Numbered from the stretch's first letter, positions 24,678 through 33,640 are shown. The stretch is 64,000 nt of DNA from Evansella alkalicola (GCF_019042735.1 NZ_JAHQCR010000021.1:1-64000); one strand, 5' to 3'. Notes: generated by a model from the sequence alone, not told the origin. Numbers and translations are program-made.

Positions 24678-25817
24678 CTATTTAATCAATCGTTTAATTA
24701 CATTTGCAGTCCGACGAGCCCCTTCTTCCACTTGATCCATCGTTAAGCCATAGCCAAAACTGTATCTAATAGCCGAATGACTTCTCGAAATATCGTCAAA
24801 CATAGCTGTTAGTACGTGAGAAGGATCAATAGAGCCTGCAGTACATGCCGAGCCACTAGATACTGCTACACCATCTAAATCTAAATTAGTTAAAATTGAT
24901 TCTACATTTAATCCTGGGAAGCTTACATTTAGAATATGAGGTAAATAGTAGGAACTACTGCCATTATACGTGTACTGAATGTCCTCTTCATGGAAGATTT
25001 CGAGGATTCTTTTACGATATGCATCATATGTGTTTTTTCTTTTTTCCTGTTCCATGGTCGCGATTTCCACAGCCTTTCTAAACCCTACGGCTGCTGCAAC
25101 ATTTTCCGTACCTGCGCGGCGTTTTCTTTCCTGTTCTCCACCATGGAGAAGTGGTGTAAGATTCTTACCCTTTTTTACATATAAAAAGCCAATCCCTTTT
25201 GGACCATTAATTTTATGTGCCGATACGGCCAGAAAATCTACCTTCAGCTCTTTCACATCGATTGTTTCCAGACCAAAAGCTTGTACCGCATCAGTATGGA
25301 AAGCAGCTTGATGATCAGTTAGTATCGCTCCAATTTCCTTAATTGGCTGTACTGTTCCTACTTCATTATTCCCATACATACATGAAACTAGGATGGTGTC
25401 TTCGGTCAGACACTCCTTAATAGCATCAGCAGACACTCTGCCTGATTCATCAGGATCAACATAAGTTACTTCAAACCCCTGTTTTTCTAAAAATTCAAAA
25501 GTATGAAGTACTCCGTGATGTTCAACCTTTGTCGTAATCATGTGTTTACCTTTATTTTCATTTGCCAATGCATAACCTATAATTGCCATATTATCCGCTT
25601 CTGTACCGCCACTTGTAAATACAACCTCTTCAAAAGAAGCCCCAATTGATTTAGCAATATACTCTCTTGCTTCGTCAAGAGCCCTTCTAGCTTCACGACC
25701 AAAATGATGGATGCTAGACGGGTTACCAAACACAGACTCATAATATGGTTTCATTGATTCGAAAACGTCAGGGTGCATGGGTGAAGTAGCAGCATGATCA
25801 AGATATATTCTATTCAT
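24678..25817 (-). CDS. iscS: cysteine desulfurase (IscS/NifS family, YrvO)
   Basis: 379 residues from ATG 25817, eight bases after AGAAGGTG; the GTG at 25826 lies in that site. It is PLP-dependent and moves sulfur from cysteine to acceptors. Markers: YLDHAATSPMHP (start), EHHGVLHTFEFLE, the PLP-lysine in SAHKINGPKGIGFLY (about 205) and the active-site loop SSGSACTAGSIDPSH (about 324-338). In B. subtilis YrvO supplies MnmA specifically. The order cymR-iscS-mnmA is conserved here. Confidence 0.96.
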   Translation of the reverse strand: MNRIYLDHAATSPMHPDVFESMKPYYESVFGNPSSIHHFGREARRALDEAREYIAKSIGASFEEVVFTSGGTEADNMAIIGYALANENKGKHMITTKVEHHGVLHTFEFLEKQGFEVTYVDPDESGRVSADAIKECLTEDTILVSCMYGNNEVGTVQPIKEIGAILTDHQAAFHTDAVQAFGLETIDVKELKVDFLAVSAHKINGPKGIGFLYVKKGKNLTPLLHGGEQERKRRAGTENVAAAVGFRKAVEIATMEQEKRKNTYDAYRKRILEIFHEEDIQYTYNGSSSYYLPHILNVSFPGLNVESILTNLDLDGVAVSSGSACTAGSIDPSHVLTAMFDDISRSHSAIRYSFGYGLTMDQVEEGARRTANVIKRLIK

Positions 25818-25842
25818 TTTTAACACCTTCTATTTTACATCG

Positions 25843-25886
25843 TAAAGAAAGTGAGGACTATTGAATTAAAAGCTCCCCACTTTCCT
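25843..25886 (-). terminator. hairpin between cymR and iscS
   Basis: On the minus strand GAAAGTGGGGA, a loop of about 16 bases, TCCTCACTTTC, then TTTACG. An eleven-pair stem with one G-T pair but a poor T-run; partial terminator or attenuator. Confidence 0.5.
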
Positions 25887-25906
25887 CCAATTATATATAG
25901 TTTCGA

Positions 25907-26326
25907 CTAAATATAAAACATATAGTACTCCTGGTCACCTTTATCTTCATAATTTGCCAGATCAGCTAATGTTGTACTATCTAAAACATTCTTCACTGCA
26001 TCTCGAATTTTAATCCAAAGATCACGTTTTGCTGGTTCTTCATCATCCACCACTTCAACAGGACTAATTGGTCCTTCTAAAACTCTAATGATGTCGCCAG
26101 CAGTTATATCTTCAGGTGGCTTTGATAACATATATCCACCATATGCTCCCCTAACACTTTTTACTAAGGTTGCATTTCTTAATGGTGCAATTAGTTGCTC
26201 CAAATAATGCTCAGACAAGTTATAGTCTTTTGCAATAGACTTTAATGAGATTGGACCTTCTCCGTATTTTTTTGCTAATGCCATCATAATAGTTAAACCG
26301 TATCTACCTTTAGTGGATATTTTCAA
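25907..26326 (-). CDS. cymR: cysteine metabolism repressor CymR (Rrf2 family)
   Basis: 139 residues. An Rrf2-family winged-helix regulator: MKISTKGRYGLTIMMALAKK, then ISLKSIAKDYNLSEHYLEQLIAPLR and VRGAYGGYMLSKPP. It contains no cysteine at all, so unlike IscR it cannot hold an iron-sulfur cluster this way. That matches CymR, which senses sulfur status through complex formation with CysK. The C-terminus ends YMFYI. It overlaps the preceding membrane-protein gene by 17 bases and leads into iscS and mnmA. Confidence 0.94.
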   Translation of the reverse strand: MKISTKGRYGLTIMMALAKKYGEGPISLKSIAKDYNLSEHYLEQLIAPLRNATLVKSVRGAYGGYMLSKPPEDITAGDIIRVLEGPISPVEVVDDEEPAKRDLWIKIRDAVKNVLDSTTLADLANYEDKGDQEYYMFYI

Positions 26327-26963
26327 CTTTAACCCCTCTTTCCATTCTCCGATCCATCCAATTTTGACACAATGATAATGATATTCCTGTAACGTGTCCT
26401 ATCGTGAGACTAAATAAAATGGTACCTACAAATACTGGTCCTCCGAGAAACCATCCAATGGTCAAAACAAAGACCTCCATTATAAACCTGACTTGTGCCA
26501 CAGATAGCTTCGTTCTCTGTGAGACAGCAAGCATCAGACTATCCCTCGGTCCTGCACCACACTGTGGGGAAATATATACCCCGATACCAAAGCCCGTAAT
26601 GATAATACCAGCTATTAACATTACTCCTTGACCAAGGAGTGATACAGGTGTTGAAAATACAAACAAAAATATGTCTACAAATACACCTACTAAGATCATA
26701 TTAAGGAAGGCTCCTAATTTAGGAAATTCCTTCGTTAAGATAGCTGCACTAGATAATACGATAAAACCCATTATTATCGTCCAGCTTCCTACTGTCAAAC
26801 CAACCTGCTGTGTTAAGCCCACGTGAAGAACATCCCAAGGGGCACTGCCTAAGTCAGCTAAAATGGTAAGTGCAATTCCAAAACTCATGATTATTAACCC
26901 TATTAAAAATATGCCCCATTTAAATAGAGAGCTATTTTTATTCCATTGTTTTACTCTCTCCAC
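26310..26963 (-). CDS. YczE/YyaS-type integral membrane protein
   Basis: 217 residues from GTG 26963 after AAGGGAG. It has about five to six membrane segments and the family pattern LGSAPWDVLHVGLTQQVGLTVGSWTIIMGF and GIGVYISPQCGAGPRDSLMLAVS. YczE in B. subtilis affects surfactin production, but the biochemical role of the family is unknown. It overlaps cymR by 17 bases and is the first gene of the cymR-iscS-mnmA unit, a place that B. subtilis does not use for such a gene as far as I recall. A link to sulfur metabolism is only suggested by position. Confidence 0.82.
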   Translation of the reverse strand: MERVKQWNKNSSLFKWGIFLIGLIIMSFGIALTILADLGSAPWDVLHVGLTQQVGLTVGSWTIIMGFIVLSSAAILTKEFPKLGAFLNMILVGVFVDIFLFVFSTPVSLLGQGVMLIAGIIITGFGIGVYISPQCGAGPRDSLMLAVSQRTKLSVAQVRFIMEVFVLTIGWFLGGPVFVGTILFSLTIGHVTGISLSLCQNWMDRRMERGVKVENIH

Positions 26964-27266
26964 TTACCCGACTCCCTTGCAAAATATTATAATAATTAAG
27001 AGATTATAGTAAAATAAAATAAGTACCTATAATACTATAAGATTACTCTGAATGTTTAAAGCAATTATACCATCATGCCTATATTGTTGCTATAGACAAA
27101 GAATATTCCTTGCAACTCATTTTACCCATATGGAATAAACATTTATAATAAAAATGGATGAAATGTTTCTCTAAATTTTAACTACGATTGTTATATAAAG
27201 CAATTAAATAACCCTAAAGTCACAAAATCTTTGTAACTTGAAGTGTTAATTAAAGGAGGAAATAAG
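26964..27266. other. divergent promoter region between the YczE-type gene and rarA
   Basis: About 300 bases of very AT-rich DNA with several TATAAT-like hexamers on both strands. It must hold the promoters of the cymR operon and rarA. No structured RNA, repeat or small gene is visible. Confidence 0.5.
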
Positions 27267-28607
27267 TTGGATCTCTTTGATATGACCAACAGTAATAATA
27301 AAGAAACACCAAAAGGTCCCCTGGCAGCTCGCATGCGACCACGGACCATTGATGAAGTAATAGGACAAGGGCATATTGTTGGAGAAGGCACCTTACTTCG
27401 ACGTGCCATTGAAGCAGATCGACTTACACCAATGATTTTTTATGGCCCACCTGGGACAGGAAAAACAACATTGGCAAAGGTGATTGCAAACTCTACCTCC
27501 GCCCATTTCGAACAATTAAATGCTGTTATAGCTGGTATAAAGGATATTAAAGAAGTTGTTACCCGCGCGAAAGAACGTCTAAAGTATGAGCAAGAAAAAA
27601 CGGTACTTTTTATTGATGAGATACACCGTTTTAATAAAGGACAACAGGACGCACTTTTACCTTTTGTGGAGGACGGAACAGTCATCTTAATCGGAGCCAC
27701 AACAGAAAATCCAATGTTTGAAGTTAATCCCGCCCTTAATTCAAGATCTAGGTTATTTCGATTGGAATCTCTATCTAGTGAAGATTTAAGAAAAGTAATC
27801 GATGTTGCCATAACCGACTCTGAGAGAGGCTTTGGAAACTATGATATTTCATTTAATGAAGAGGCTATTAATCATATAGTAGATGTTGCTAATGGTGATG
27901 CAAGAACAGCACTCAATGCTTTAGAGCTAGCAATATTAACTACCGATCCAAACGAAACTGGAACAATCTATATAGACTTACCTACTGCAGAAGCTTCCAT
28001 ACAAAAACGGGTATTGCAATATGATAAGTCTGGAGATCAACATTATGACACTATCTCTGCCTTCATTAAAAGTATCCGAGGTTCAGATCCAGACGCTACA
28101 TTATATTGGCTAGCGAAAATGATTTATGCAGGCGAGGATCCTAGATTTATTGCAAGGAGGTTATATGTGCATGCCGCAGAAGACATTGGTTTAGCAGATC
28201 CTAATGCATTACTAATTGCACAAGCTGCAGCCCATGCAGTAGACTTTATCGGAATGCCAGAAGCAAGAATACCACTGGCAGAGGCAGCACTTTATTTAGC
28301 TACTGCCCCTAAAAGTAACGGCGTTATCTTGGGTATCGATGATGCACTACAAGTTGTGGAAAAGGAAAAGACAGGTACTGTCCCTATCCACCTACGAGAT
28401 TCTCATTATAAAGGGGCTTCAAGGTTAGGTCATGGTGAAGGTTACAAATATCCGCATAACTACGAGCATCATTATGTTCCTCAACAGTATCTCCCAGACC
28501 ATCTTGTTTCAAGAAAATTTTATAAGCCCTCAGAAAATGGGTATGAAAAGACAGTACAGAAACGATTGGATTACTTTGTCCAAAGAAAATCTCATGATAA
28601 AGGATAA
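27267..28607 (+). CDS. rarA: replication-associated recombination protein RarA (MgsA, YrvN)
   Basis: 446 residues from TTG 27267, six bases after AAAGGAGGA; the GTG at 27243 lies upstream of that site. A clamp-loader-like AAA+ ATPase acting at stalled replication forks. It has PLAARMRPRTIDEVIGQGHI, Walker A GPPGTGKTTLAK (about 55-66), Walker B VLFIDEIHRFNKGQQD (about 109-124), and GATTENPMFEVNPALNSRSR. The C-terminal tetramerisation region has KSIRGSDPDATLYWLAKM and YKYPHNYEHHYVPQQYLPD. It diverges from the cymR operon. Confidence 0.96.
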   Translation: MDLFDMTNSNNKETPKGPLAARMRPRTIDEVIGQGHIVGEGTLLRRAIEADRLTPMIFYGPPGTGKTTLAKVIANSTSAHFEQLNAVIAGIKDIKEVVTRAKERLKYEQEKTVLFIDEIHRFNKGQQDALLPFVEDGTVILIGATTENPMFEVNPALNSRSRLFRLESLSSEDLRKVIDVAITDSERGFGNYDISFNEEAINHIVDVANGDARTALNALELAILTTDPNETGTIYIDLPTAEASIQKRVLQYDKSGDQHYDTISAFIKSIRGSDPDATLYWLAKMIYAGEDPRFIARRLYVHAAEDIGLADPNALLIAQAAAHAVDFIGMPEARIPLAEAALYLATAPKSNGVILGIDDALQVVEKEKTGTVPIHLRDSHYKGASRLGHGEGYKYPHNYEHHYVPQQYLPDHLVSRKFYKPSENGYEKTVQKRLDYFVQRKSHDKG

Positions 28608-28761
28608 GTCTATTAGATCAATCTTTTTCTGACAAACTTTTATTGACATCTAAAATCCTATGAACTTTTTAATATGTTGGTATATTTTTTTCCAACCCTG
28701 TCCATCTTAGTAATAAACAAATTAATTACTAAAAGTTTATGAATAGAAAGGGTTGGAGAAA

Positions 28762-29424
28762 ATGAAAGTAAGACAAGATGCATGGTCAGAAGAGGATGAT
28801 CTATTACTAGCAGAAACCGTGCTGCGGCATATAAGGGAAGGCGGAACACAATTACGAGCATTTGACGAAGTTGGGGACGCATTAAACCGTACATCTGCAG
28901 CATGTGGTTTTCGCTGGAATGCAGTAGTAAGAGACAAATATGAGGACGCAATAAAACTAGCAAAAAGACATCGTAAGGATAGAAAACGCCAAATGGCTCA
29001 GGCTGCAAAGCCAGCTTCATTCACGTCTCAACCGCAAGCACAGTCAGTTTATCAGCCTGCCCCACAAGTACCAATTCGTCAAGAAAGTACTGTTTCCATG
29101 AGTAATAATGAGATGACATTAAATGATGTCATTCTATTTTTACAAAACATGAACGAAAAAGGTAGACAAGACAGCCTGTTGAAACAAGAGAATGAAGGAT
29201 TAAAGATGGAAAATGAACGTATGAAAGAAAAAGTGTCTGACTTAGAGGAAAAACTAGCAAAATTAAAAGAGGAACATCAAACAATAGAGGAAGACTATCA
29301 ATCCATTATCCAAATTATGAATCGAGCAAGAAGAATGGCAATCTTAGAAGAGGATCCTGAGGATCGAAATGCTCCTGCTTTTAAGATGGACAAGAATGGA
29401 AACTTAGAAAAAATAGCAAAATAA
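28762..29424 (+). CDS. RsfA-family prespore transcription factor
   Basis: 220 residues from ATG 28762. The N-terminus is a Myb/SANT-like helix-turn-helix, RQDAWSEEDDLLLAETVLRH and SAACGFRWNAVVRDKYEDAI (about 4-62), the hallmark of RsfA/YlbO, sigma-F-dependent prespore regulators. A linker rich in Gln, Pro, Ala and Ser (about 70-110) precedes a coiled coil (about 128-185) for oligomerisation. Its own terminator follows. It stands alone between rarA and the 6S RNA, where B. subtilis has yrvM (tcdA). Paralogues exist, so orthology with RsfA itself is not certain. Confidence 0.88.
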   Translation: MKVRQDAWSEEDDLLLAETVLRHIREGGTQLRAFDEVGDALNRTSAACGFRWNAVVRDKYEDAIKLAKRHRKDRKRQMAQAAKPASFTSQPQAQSVYQPAPQVPIRQESTVSMSNNEMTLNDVILFLQNMNEKGRQDSLLKQENEGLKMENERMKEKVSDLEEKLAKLKEEHQTIEEDYQSIIQIMNRARRMAILEEDPEDRNAPAFKMDKNGNLEKIAK

Positions 29425-29457
29425 AAAGCACGCCTCAAAGTGGGGCTTGCTTTTTTG
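29425..29457 (+). terminator. rho-independent terminator of the rsfA-like gene
   Basis: AAAGCACGCCTC-AAAGT-GGGGCTTGCTTTTTT, with one internal mismatch and one G-T pair, directly after the stop codon. Confidence 0.85.
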
Positions 29458-29471
29458 TTTTAAAGGCAGAC

Positions 29472-29494
29472 ACAAAAAAACACCTAATAAGGTG
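29472..29494 (-). terminator. rho-independent terminator of the 6S RNA
   Basis: On the minus strand CACCT-TATT-AGGTG followed by seven T residues, right after the closing stem of the 6S RNA. Confidence 0.75.
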
Positions 29495-29691
29495 CTAGTA
29501 ATAAGAGTCCCATGAGTGCCGTTTATCATCCTTGCTTTGAACCTGCCTAGGCAGGTGGGTGTTCGGTTCATCACTTCTGACTTCCTCAAAAATTATGTAG
29601 AGGCTTGTCTTCCATCATGAAACAAAAAACTCCCAATGTTGAAGTGTTGGCTCAAAACTTAGAGTTATGACGCGCACCCCAGGACTCTTAA
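29495..29691 (-). ncRNA. ssrS: 6S RNA
   Basis: About 197 nucleotides on the minus strand downstream of aspS, the locus where B. subtilis has bsrA (6S-1). The 5' end (AAGAGTCC, from 29689) pairs with the 3' end (GGACTCTT, 29510-29503) to close a long rod. The centre is largely unpaired on both sides, giving the promoter-like bubble, and a distal hairpin CACCTGCCTAGGCAGGTT lies in the apical arm. It should bind sigma-A RNA polymerase and act as template for pRNAs. Ends are approximate; a search with the 6S covariance model would settle them. Confidence 0.85.
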
Positions 29692-29880
29692 AATGTAATC
29701 GCTTTAATTAAATTTTATATGATTTGTTGGTAGAATTCAATAGGCATCATATGGGTATTTATTAGCTGTCTACTAATATAATTCCCAAAAATATAAAATA
29801 AAAACCTTTTTTTAAAAATTATTTAAAAAGAGCCTGTCCCAAAGTAAAAGTTTTAATTGAAAAGACGAACAATAATTATT
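29692..29880. other. 6S RNA promoter region
   Basis: AT-rich DNA upstream of the 6S RNA. A weak -10 (TACATT, about seven bases before the presumed 5' end) can be seen on the minus strand; no good -35. Otherwise I see nothing here. Confidence 0.35.
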
Positions 29881-29881
29881 A

Positions 29882-30090
29882 AAGCGTAGCAAATATACGA
29901 AGTGCCTCTTCCTCTGCGAGCATGAGCTACGAAGCGTATCCGTCGAGGCAACTCGAAGCATATTCGTGAAGCAACGCTCGTTCCTGCGGGATAGAAGGCA
30001 GGGGTGAGACCCCACAGACGCAAAGAGTCGAGGAGGCTCACCAGCCGCCCGCGGAAAGCGAAGTATATTTGTGAAGCGATGTATAAGCAA
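29882..30090. repeat. dispersed repeat, copy B (composite)
   Basis: Same element as at 23.4 kb: inverted ends GCAAATATACGAAG (29889-29902) and CGAAGTATATTTGTGAAGC (30059-30077), and the core CCTGCGGG, GACCCCACAG, GAGGAGGCTCACC, GCCCGCGGAAAGCG. It is longer because about 70 bases are inserted after the left end. The insert ends with another copy of the right end (CGAAGCATATTCGTGAAGC, about 29953-29971), as if one element was inserted into another or partly duplicated. Both copies are followed by ATAAGCAA. Confidence 0.85.
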
Positions 30091-30170
30091 TAGTGACCTT
30101 TTTGTTTGTTCGGCTTTTCTAAGAATAATACACCTTTTGGTACAGCCTCTCGTTTATAACTCATTCTAAA

Positions 30171-31952
30171 TTATTCTTTTTCTTGTTTTGGTACAACATT
30201 CAAATGTAATTCCTTTAGTTGTGCATCACTTACGCCGCTTGGTGCATTTGTAAGTAAACAACTAGCACTTGCTGTCTTTGGAAACGCAATTGTTTCCCTG
30301 AGATTACTCCTACCAGCAAGAATCATTACTAGACGGTCAAGACCTAGTGCAATACCACCATGTGGCGGGGTACCGTATTCAAAAGCGTCTAGAAGGAAAC
30401 CAAACTGACTTTTTGCTTCTTCCAGAGTAAATCCTAATGCACTAAACATTTTCTCTTGTAATGGACGTTCATAAATACGCTGCGAACCTCCACCTAATTC
30501 ATAACCATTTAACACGAGATCGTAAGCTTCTGCCCTTACTTTTTCTGGTGCTGATTCTAGTAATTCTTCATCCTCCTTCACAGGACGTGTGAATGGGTGA
30601 TGTTCTGCAACATAACGTTCTGCATCTTCATCATACGATAGGAGCGGAAACTCAGTTACCCATAGGAAATTAAATTCATTATAATCAACTAGATTTAATT
30701 CTTTCGCAAACTTAATACGAAGAGCTCCTAGAGCATCCCAAGCAACTCTCTTTTTATCAGCAATGAAGAACAGGACATCACCTGCATTAGCTTCAAAGGC
30801 TGAGCATAGTGTAGCTGCTTCCGTTTCATTAAAGAATTTTGCAATAGGTCCTTTTAAAGTATTTCCTTCTTCCACTTTAAGCCAAGCTAACCCTTTTGCA
30901 CCGTATACTTCTACAAACGATCCAAGACCGTCTAAGTCCTTACGAGAATAGTTGTCAGCTACACCTTTGACACAGATCCCCTTAACGACACCATCATTTT
31001 TAACTGTATTTGCAAACACTTTAAAATCACTGTCTTGTACTGCTTTGGATATATCCACTAATTCCATTCCATATCTAGTATCTGGTTTATCTGATCCAAA
31101 ACGATTCATAGCATCCTCATACGTTAACCTTTGGAAAGGTGTTGGCACATCAATGCCTTTTAATTCTTTTACAAGACTTGCCATCATTTGTTCCATCATC
31201 GAAAGTAGATTTTCTTTACCTAGAAACGAAGCTTCAATATCTACTTGTGTAAATTCAGGTTGACGGTCTGCTCGAAGATCTTCATCTCGGAAGCACCTTG
31301 CAATTTGATAATATCGTTCAAATCCAGATACCATTAACATTTGTTTAAATAATTGTGGGGATTGCGGTAATGCATAAAATTCCCCTGGATGAACCCTAGA
31401 AGGCACTAAGTAGTCCCTTGCCCCTTCTGGTGTACTTTTTGTTAACATTGGCGTTTCAATTTCCATAAACTCATTTTCATCTAAAATATCACGTATCATT
31501 TTAGTAGCTCTATGACGTAATTTCATCGTTTCAAACATTTTTGGACGACGTAGGTCGAGATAGCGATACTTTAATCGAACATCCTCAGAAATCTCCACAT
31601 CATCTTCAATTAAGAATGGTAGTCCCTTTGCTGCATTCAAAATTTCAATATGATTAACAATTACTTCCACTTTTCCTGTTGGAATTTTGTCATTCACATT
31701 GCTTTCTTCTCTAGCAACTACTTTCCCTCTTATCTCGATTACAAATTCATTTCTTACTTTTTCTCCAACTGATAGAGCTTCAGGGTTCTCTTCACCATTG
31801 AAGACAACCTGTACATGGCCAGAACGATCACGAAGATCTACGAAGATAACCTGTCCTAAATCACGACGTTTCTTCACCCAACCTTGTAAGCATACTTCCT
31901 CTCCAATTAAATGTTCTAGTATTTCACCACATGAATGTGTTCGTTGTCCCAT
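30171..31952 (-). CDS. aspS: aspartyl-tRNA synthetase
   Basis: 593 residues, the usual bacterial length. The N-terminal OB-fold anticodon-binding domain (VCLQGWVKKRRDLGQVIFVDLRDR, about 19-42) is followed by the class II catalytic core with YLVPSRVHPGEFYALPQSPQLFKQ and GFERYYQIARCFRDEDLRADRQPEFTQ, the bacterial GAD insertion (about 290-420) and motif 3 GIALGLDRLVMIL near residue 548. It starts seven bases after hisS and shares its T-box leader. Whether it also charges tRNA-Asn is not decidable from the window. Confidence 0.97.
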   Translation of the reverse strand: MGQRTHSCGEILEHLIGEEVCLQGWVKKRRDLGQVIFVDLRDRSGHVQVVFNGEENPEALSVGEKVRNEFVIEIRGKVVAREESNVNDKIPTGKVEVIVNHIEILNAAKGLPFLIEDDVEISEDVRLKYRYLDLRRPKMFETMKLRHRATKMIRDILDENEFMEIETPMLTKSTPEGARDYLVPSRVHPGEFYALPQSPQLFKQMLMVSGFERYYQIARCFRDEDLRADRQPEFTQVDIEASFLGKENLLSMMEQMMASLVKELKGIDVPTPFQRLTYEDAMNRFGSDKPDTRYGMELVDISKAVQDSDFKVFANTVKNDGVVKGICVKGVADNYSRKDLDGLGSFVEVYGAKGLAWLKVEEGNTLKGPIAKFFNETEAATLCSAFEANAGDVLFFIADKKRVAWDALGALRIKFAKELNLVDYNEFNFLWVTEFPLLSYDEDAERYVAEHHPFTRPVKEDEELLESAPEKVRAEAYDLVLNGYELGGGSQRIYERPLQEKMFSALGFTLEEAKSQFGFLLDAFEYGTPPHGGIALGLDRLVMILAGRSNLRETIAFPKTASASCLLTNAPSGVSDAQLKELHLNVVPKQEKE

Positions 31953-31959
31953 TATTTAT

Positions 31960-33234
31960 CTATTCCCCTTTCCTTTGCTCAATGAATGCTGATATTTGAT
32001 CGAACGGAACTGTCTCCTGATCTCCTGTTGCTAATGTTTTTACAAGAATATTACCTTCTGCTAATTCATCTTCCCCTAATATGAGCGCATAAGCTGCATT
32101 CATTCTATCAGCTGCTTTCATTTGGGCCTTCATTTTTTTATCTAAATAATCGCTGTCTACGACTACCCCATGACTTCTAAGGTCATGTAGTATCTTCGGT
32201 GCCCTTTTCTTCGGTTCCTCACCAAGAACGATTAAATATGCATCTAAGCCTTCTTGCACTGGCAACTCTATTCCTTGTGCATCTAGTGCCATTAACAATC
32301 GCTCGATACTTAAGGCAAAACCTATACCTGGAGTAACTGGTCCTCCAATCTCTTCTACAAGGCCGTTATATCTTCCACCTCCACTTAACGTGGTAATAGC
32401 TCCAAATCCTTTACCCTCTATCATAATTTCAAAGGCAGTATTGTTATAGTAGTCAAGTCCTCGTACCAAGGTTGCATCCACTTCATATGGAATATCCATA
32501 TCAGATAAATAGCCTTTAACACTATTAAAGTAATCCTTAGATGCTTCATTTAAATATTCTAGTATAGAAGGAGCTGAATCCATTAATTCATGTTCACGAT
32601 CAATTTTACAATCTAATATACGTAATGGATTTTTTTCCAAACGTTTTTGGCAATCTTGACAAAACTCTGTAATACGAGGTTCAAAATGCTTGATTAGTGC
32701 TTCACGATGGTTCGTACGACTTTCCTTATCTCCGAGACTATTGATGACTAATTTTAAATTAGTTAATCCTAATTCTTTATAGAAATCCATTGCTAATGCA
32801 ATAACTTCAGCATCAATTGCTGGATCATCACTTCCCATAGCTTCCACACCGAATTGTACAAATTGACGCATTCTTCCTGATTGTGGGCGCTCATATCTGA
32901 ACATTGGCCCTACATAATACAACTTCACAGGCTGATATACCCATCCGTGCATTTTGTTTTCCACATACGATCTAACAGTGGAGGCTGTCCCTTCTGGTCT
33001 AAGGGTCAAGCTTCTACCTCCACGATCCTCAAAAGTATACATCTCTTTTTGAACTATATCTGTTGTATCCCCAACACCCCGAGCAAATAGCTCAGTCATT
33101 TCAAACATCGGTGTCCGAATCTCTTTGTAATTATAGCGGCGGCAAAGGTCATGTGCCTTCTGCTCTATATATTGCCACTTCTCAGATTGTCCAGGTAAAA
33201 TATCCTGGGTTCCCCTTGGGATATTAAAATTCAT
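31960..33234 (-). CDS. hisS: histidyl-tRNA synthetase
   Basis: 424 residues from ATG 33234, preceded by GAGGAGG; an upstream GTG frame extension runs through the ribosome binding site. Class II enzyme charging tRNA-His: NIPRGTQDILPGQSEKW, motif 2 MFRYERPQSGRMRQFVQFG, the HisA motif LVRGLDYYNNTAFE (about 255-268) and GGGRYNGLVEEIGG, then the anticodon-binding domain from about 330. It leads the hisS-aspS operon under T-box control. Confidence 0.97.
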   Translation of the reverse strand: MNFNIPRGTQDILPGQSEKWQYIEQKAHDLCRRYNYKEIRTPMFEMTELFARGVGDTTDIVQKEMYTFEDRGGRSLTLRPEGTASTVRSYVENKMHGWVYQPVKLYYVGPMFRYERPQSGRMRQFVQFGVEAMGSDDPAIDAEVIALAMDFYKELGLTNLKLVINSLGDKESRTNHREALIKHFEPRITEFCQDCQKRLEKNPLRILDCKIDREHELMDSAPSILEYLNEASKDYFNSVKGYLSDMDIPYEVDATLVRGLDYYNNTAFEIMIEGKGFGAITTLSGGGRYNGLVEEIGGPVTPGIGFALSIERLLMALDAQGIELPVQEGLDAYLIVLGEEPKKRAPKILHDLRSHGVVVDSDYLDKKMKAQMKAADRMNAAYALILGEDELAEGNILVKTLATGDQETVPFDQISAFIEQRKGE

Positions 33235-33315
33235 TCTATTTCCTCCTCTATATCGCTCAATAAACATTTATTATGTATAGCTAGCCATACTAAGAGCGCT
33301 TTACAACTTTAGGCA

Positions 33316-33600
33316 TCAAAAAAACTCCCATCCCTGAACTATGTCAGGGACGAGAGTTTATATTCCCGTGGTACCACCCTAGTTGAAGCTTAAAAAATAA
33401 AAGCTTCCACTTAATCAGATAACGCCTGATATACGATTTCCCCTAATAAAATATATTGTTCTTTCAGGGAAATACCTAAGGAGTGTTCATTCATAAAGGA
33501 CCATGTGGAAATGTTTACAGCCTATGACATTTCCTCTCTGTTCACGGAGTTACTTTACTACTATTCTCCCTCATTGGTTTTAAATCAATTTTTTACTTAT
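33316..33600 (-). promoter_or_regulatory. T-box leader of hisS-aspS
   Basis: On the minus strand stem I holds AGAGAG and GAATGAACACTCC. The CAC (His) triplet at 33485-33483 overlaps AAC by two bases. Further on lie the T-box CTAGGGTGGTACCACGGG (33382-33365) and the terminator AAACTCTCGTCCCTGAC...GTTCAGGGATGGGAGTTTTTTT (about 33358-33318). The specifier frame is ambiguous by eye; the histidine reading agrees with the first gene. Confidence 0.92.
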
Positions 33601-33640
33601 CATAAGCATTGTTTAAGCACCTGTCAAGGTTTTTTTAAAA

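Noticed and set aside
29812..30164. Two overlapping open frames of 92 and 103 residues on the minus strand
   Set aside because: They run through the composite repeat and have the Arg/Ser/Pro-rich make-up produced by translating this repeat family; no ribosome binding site.
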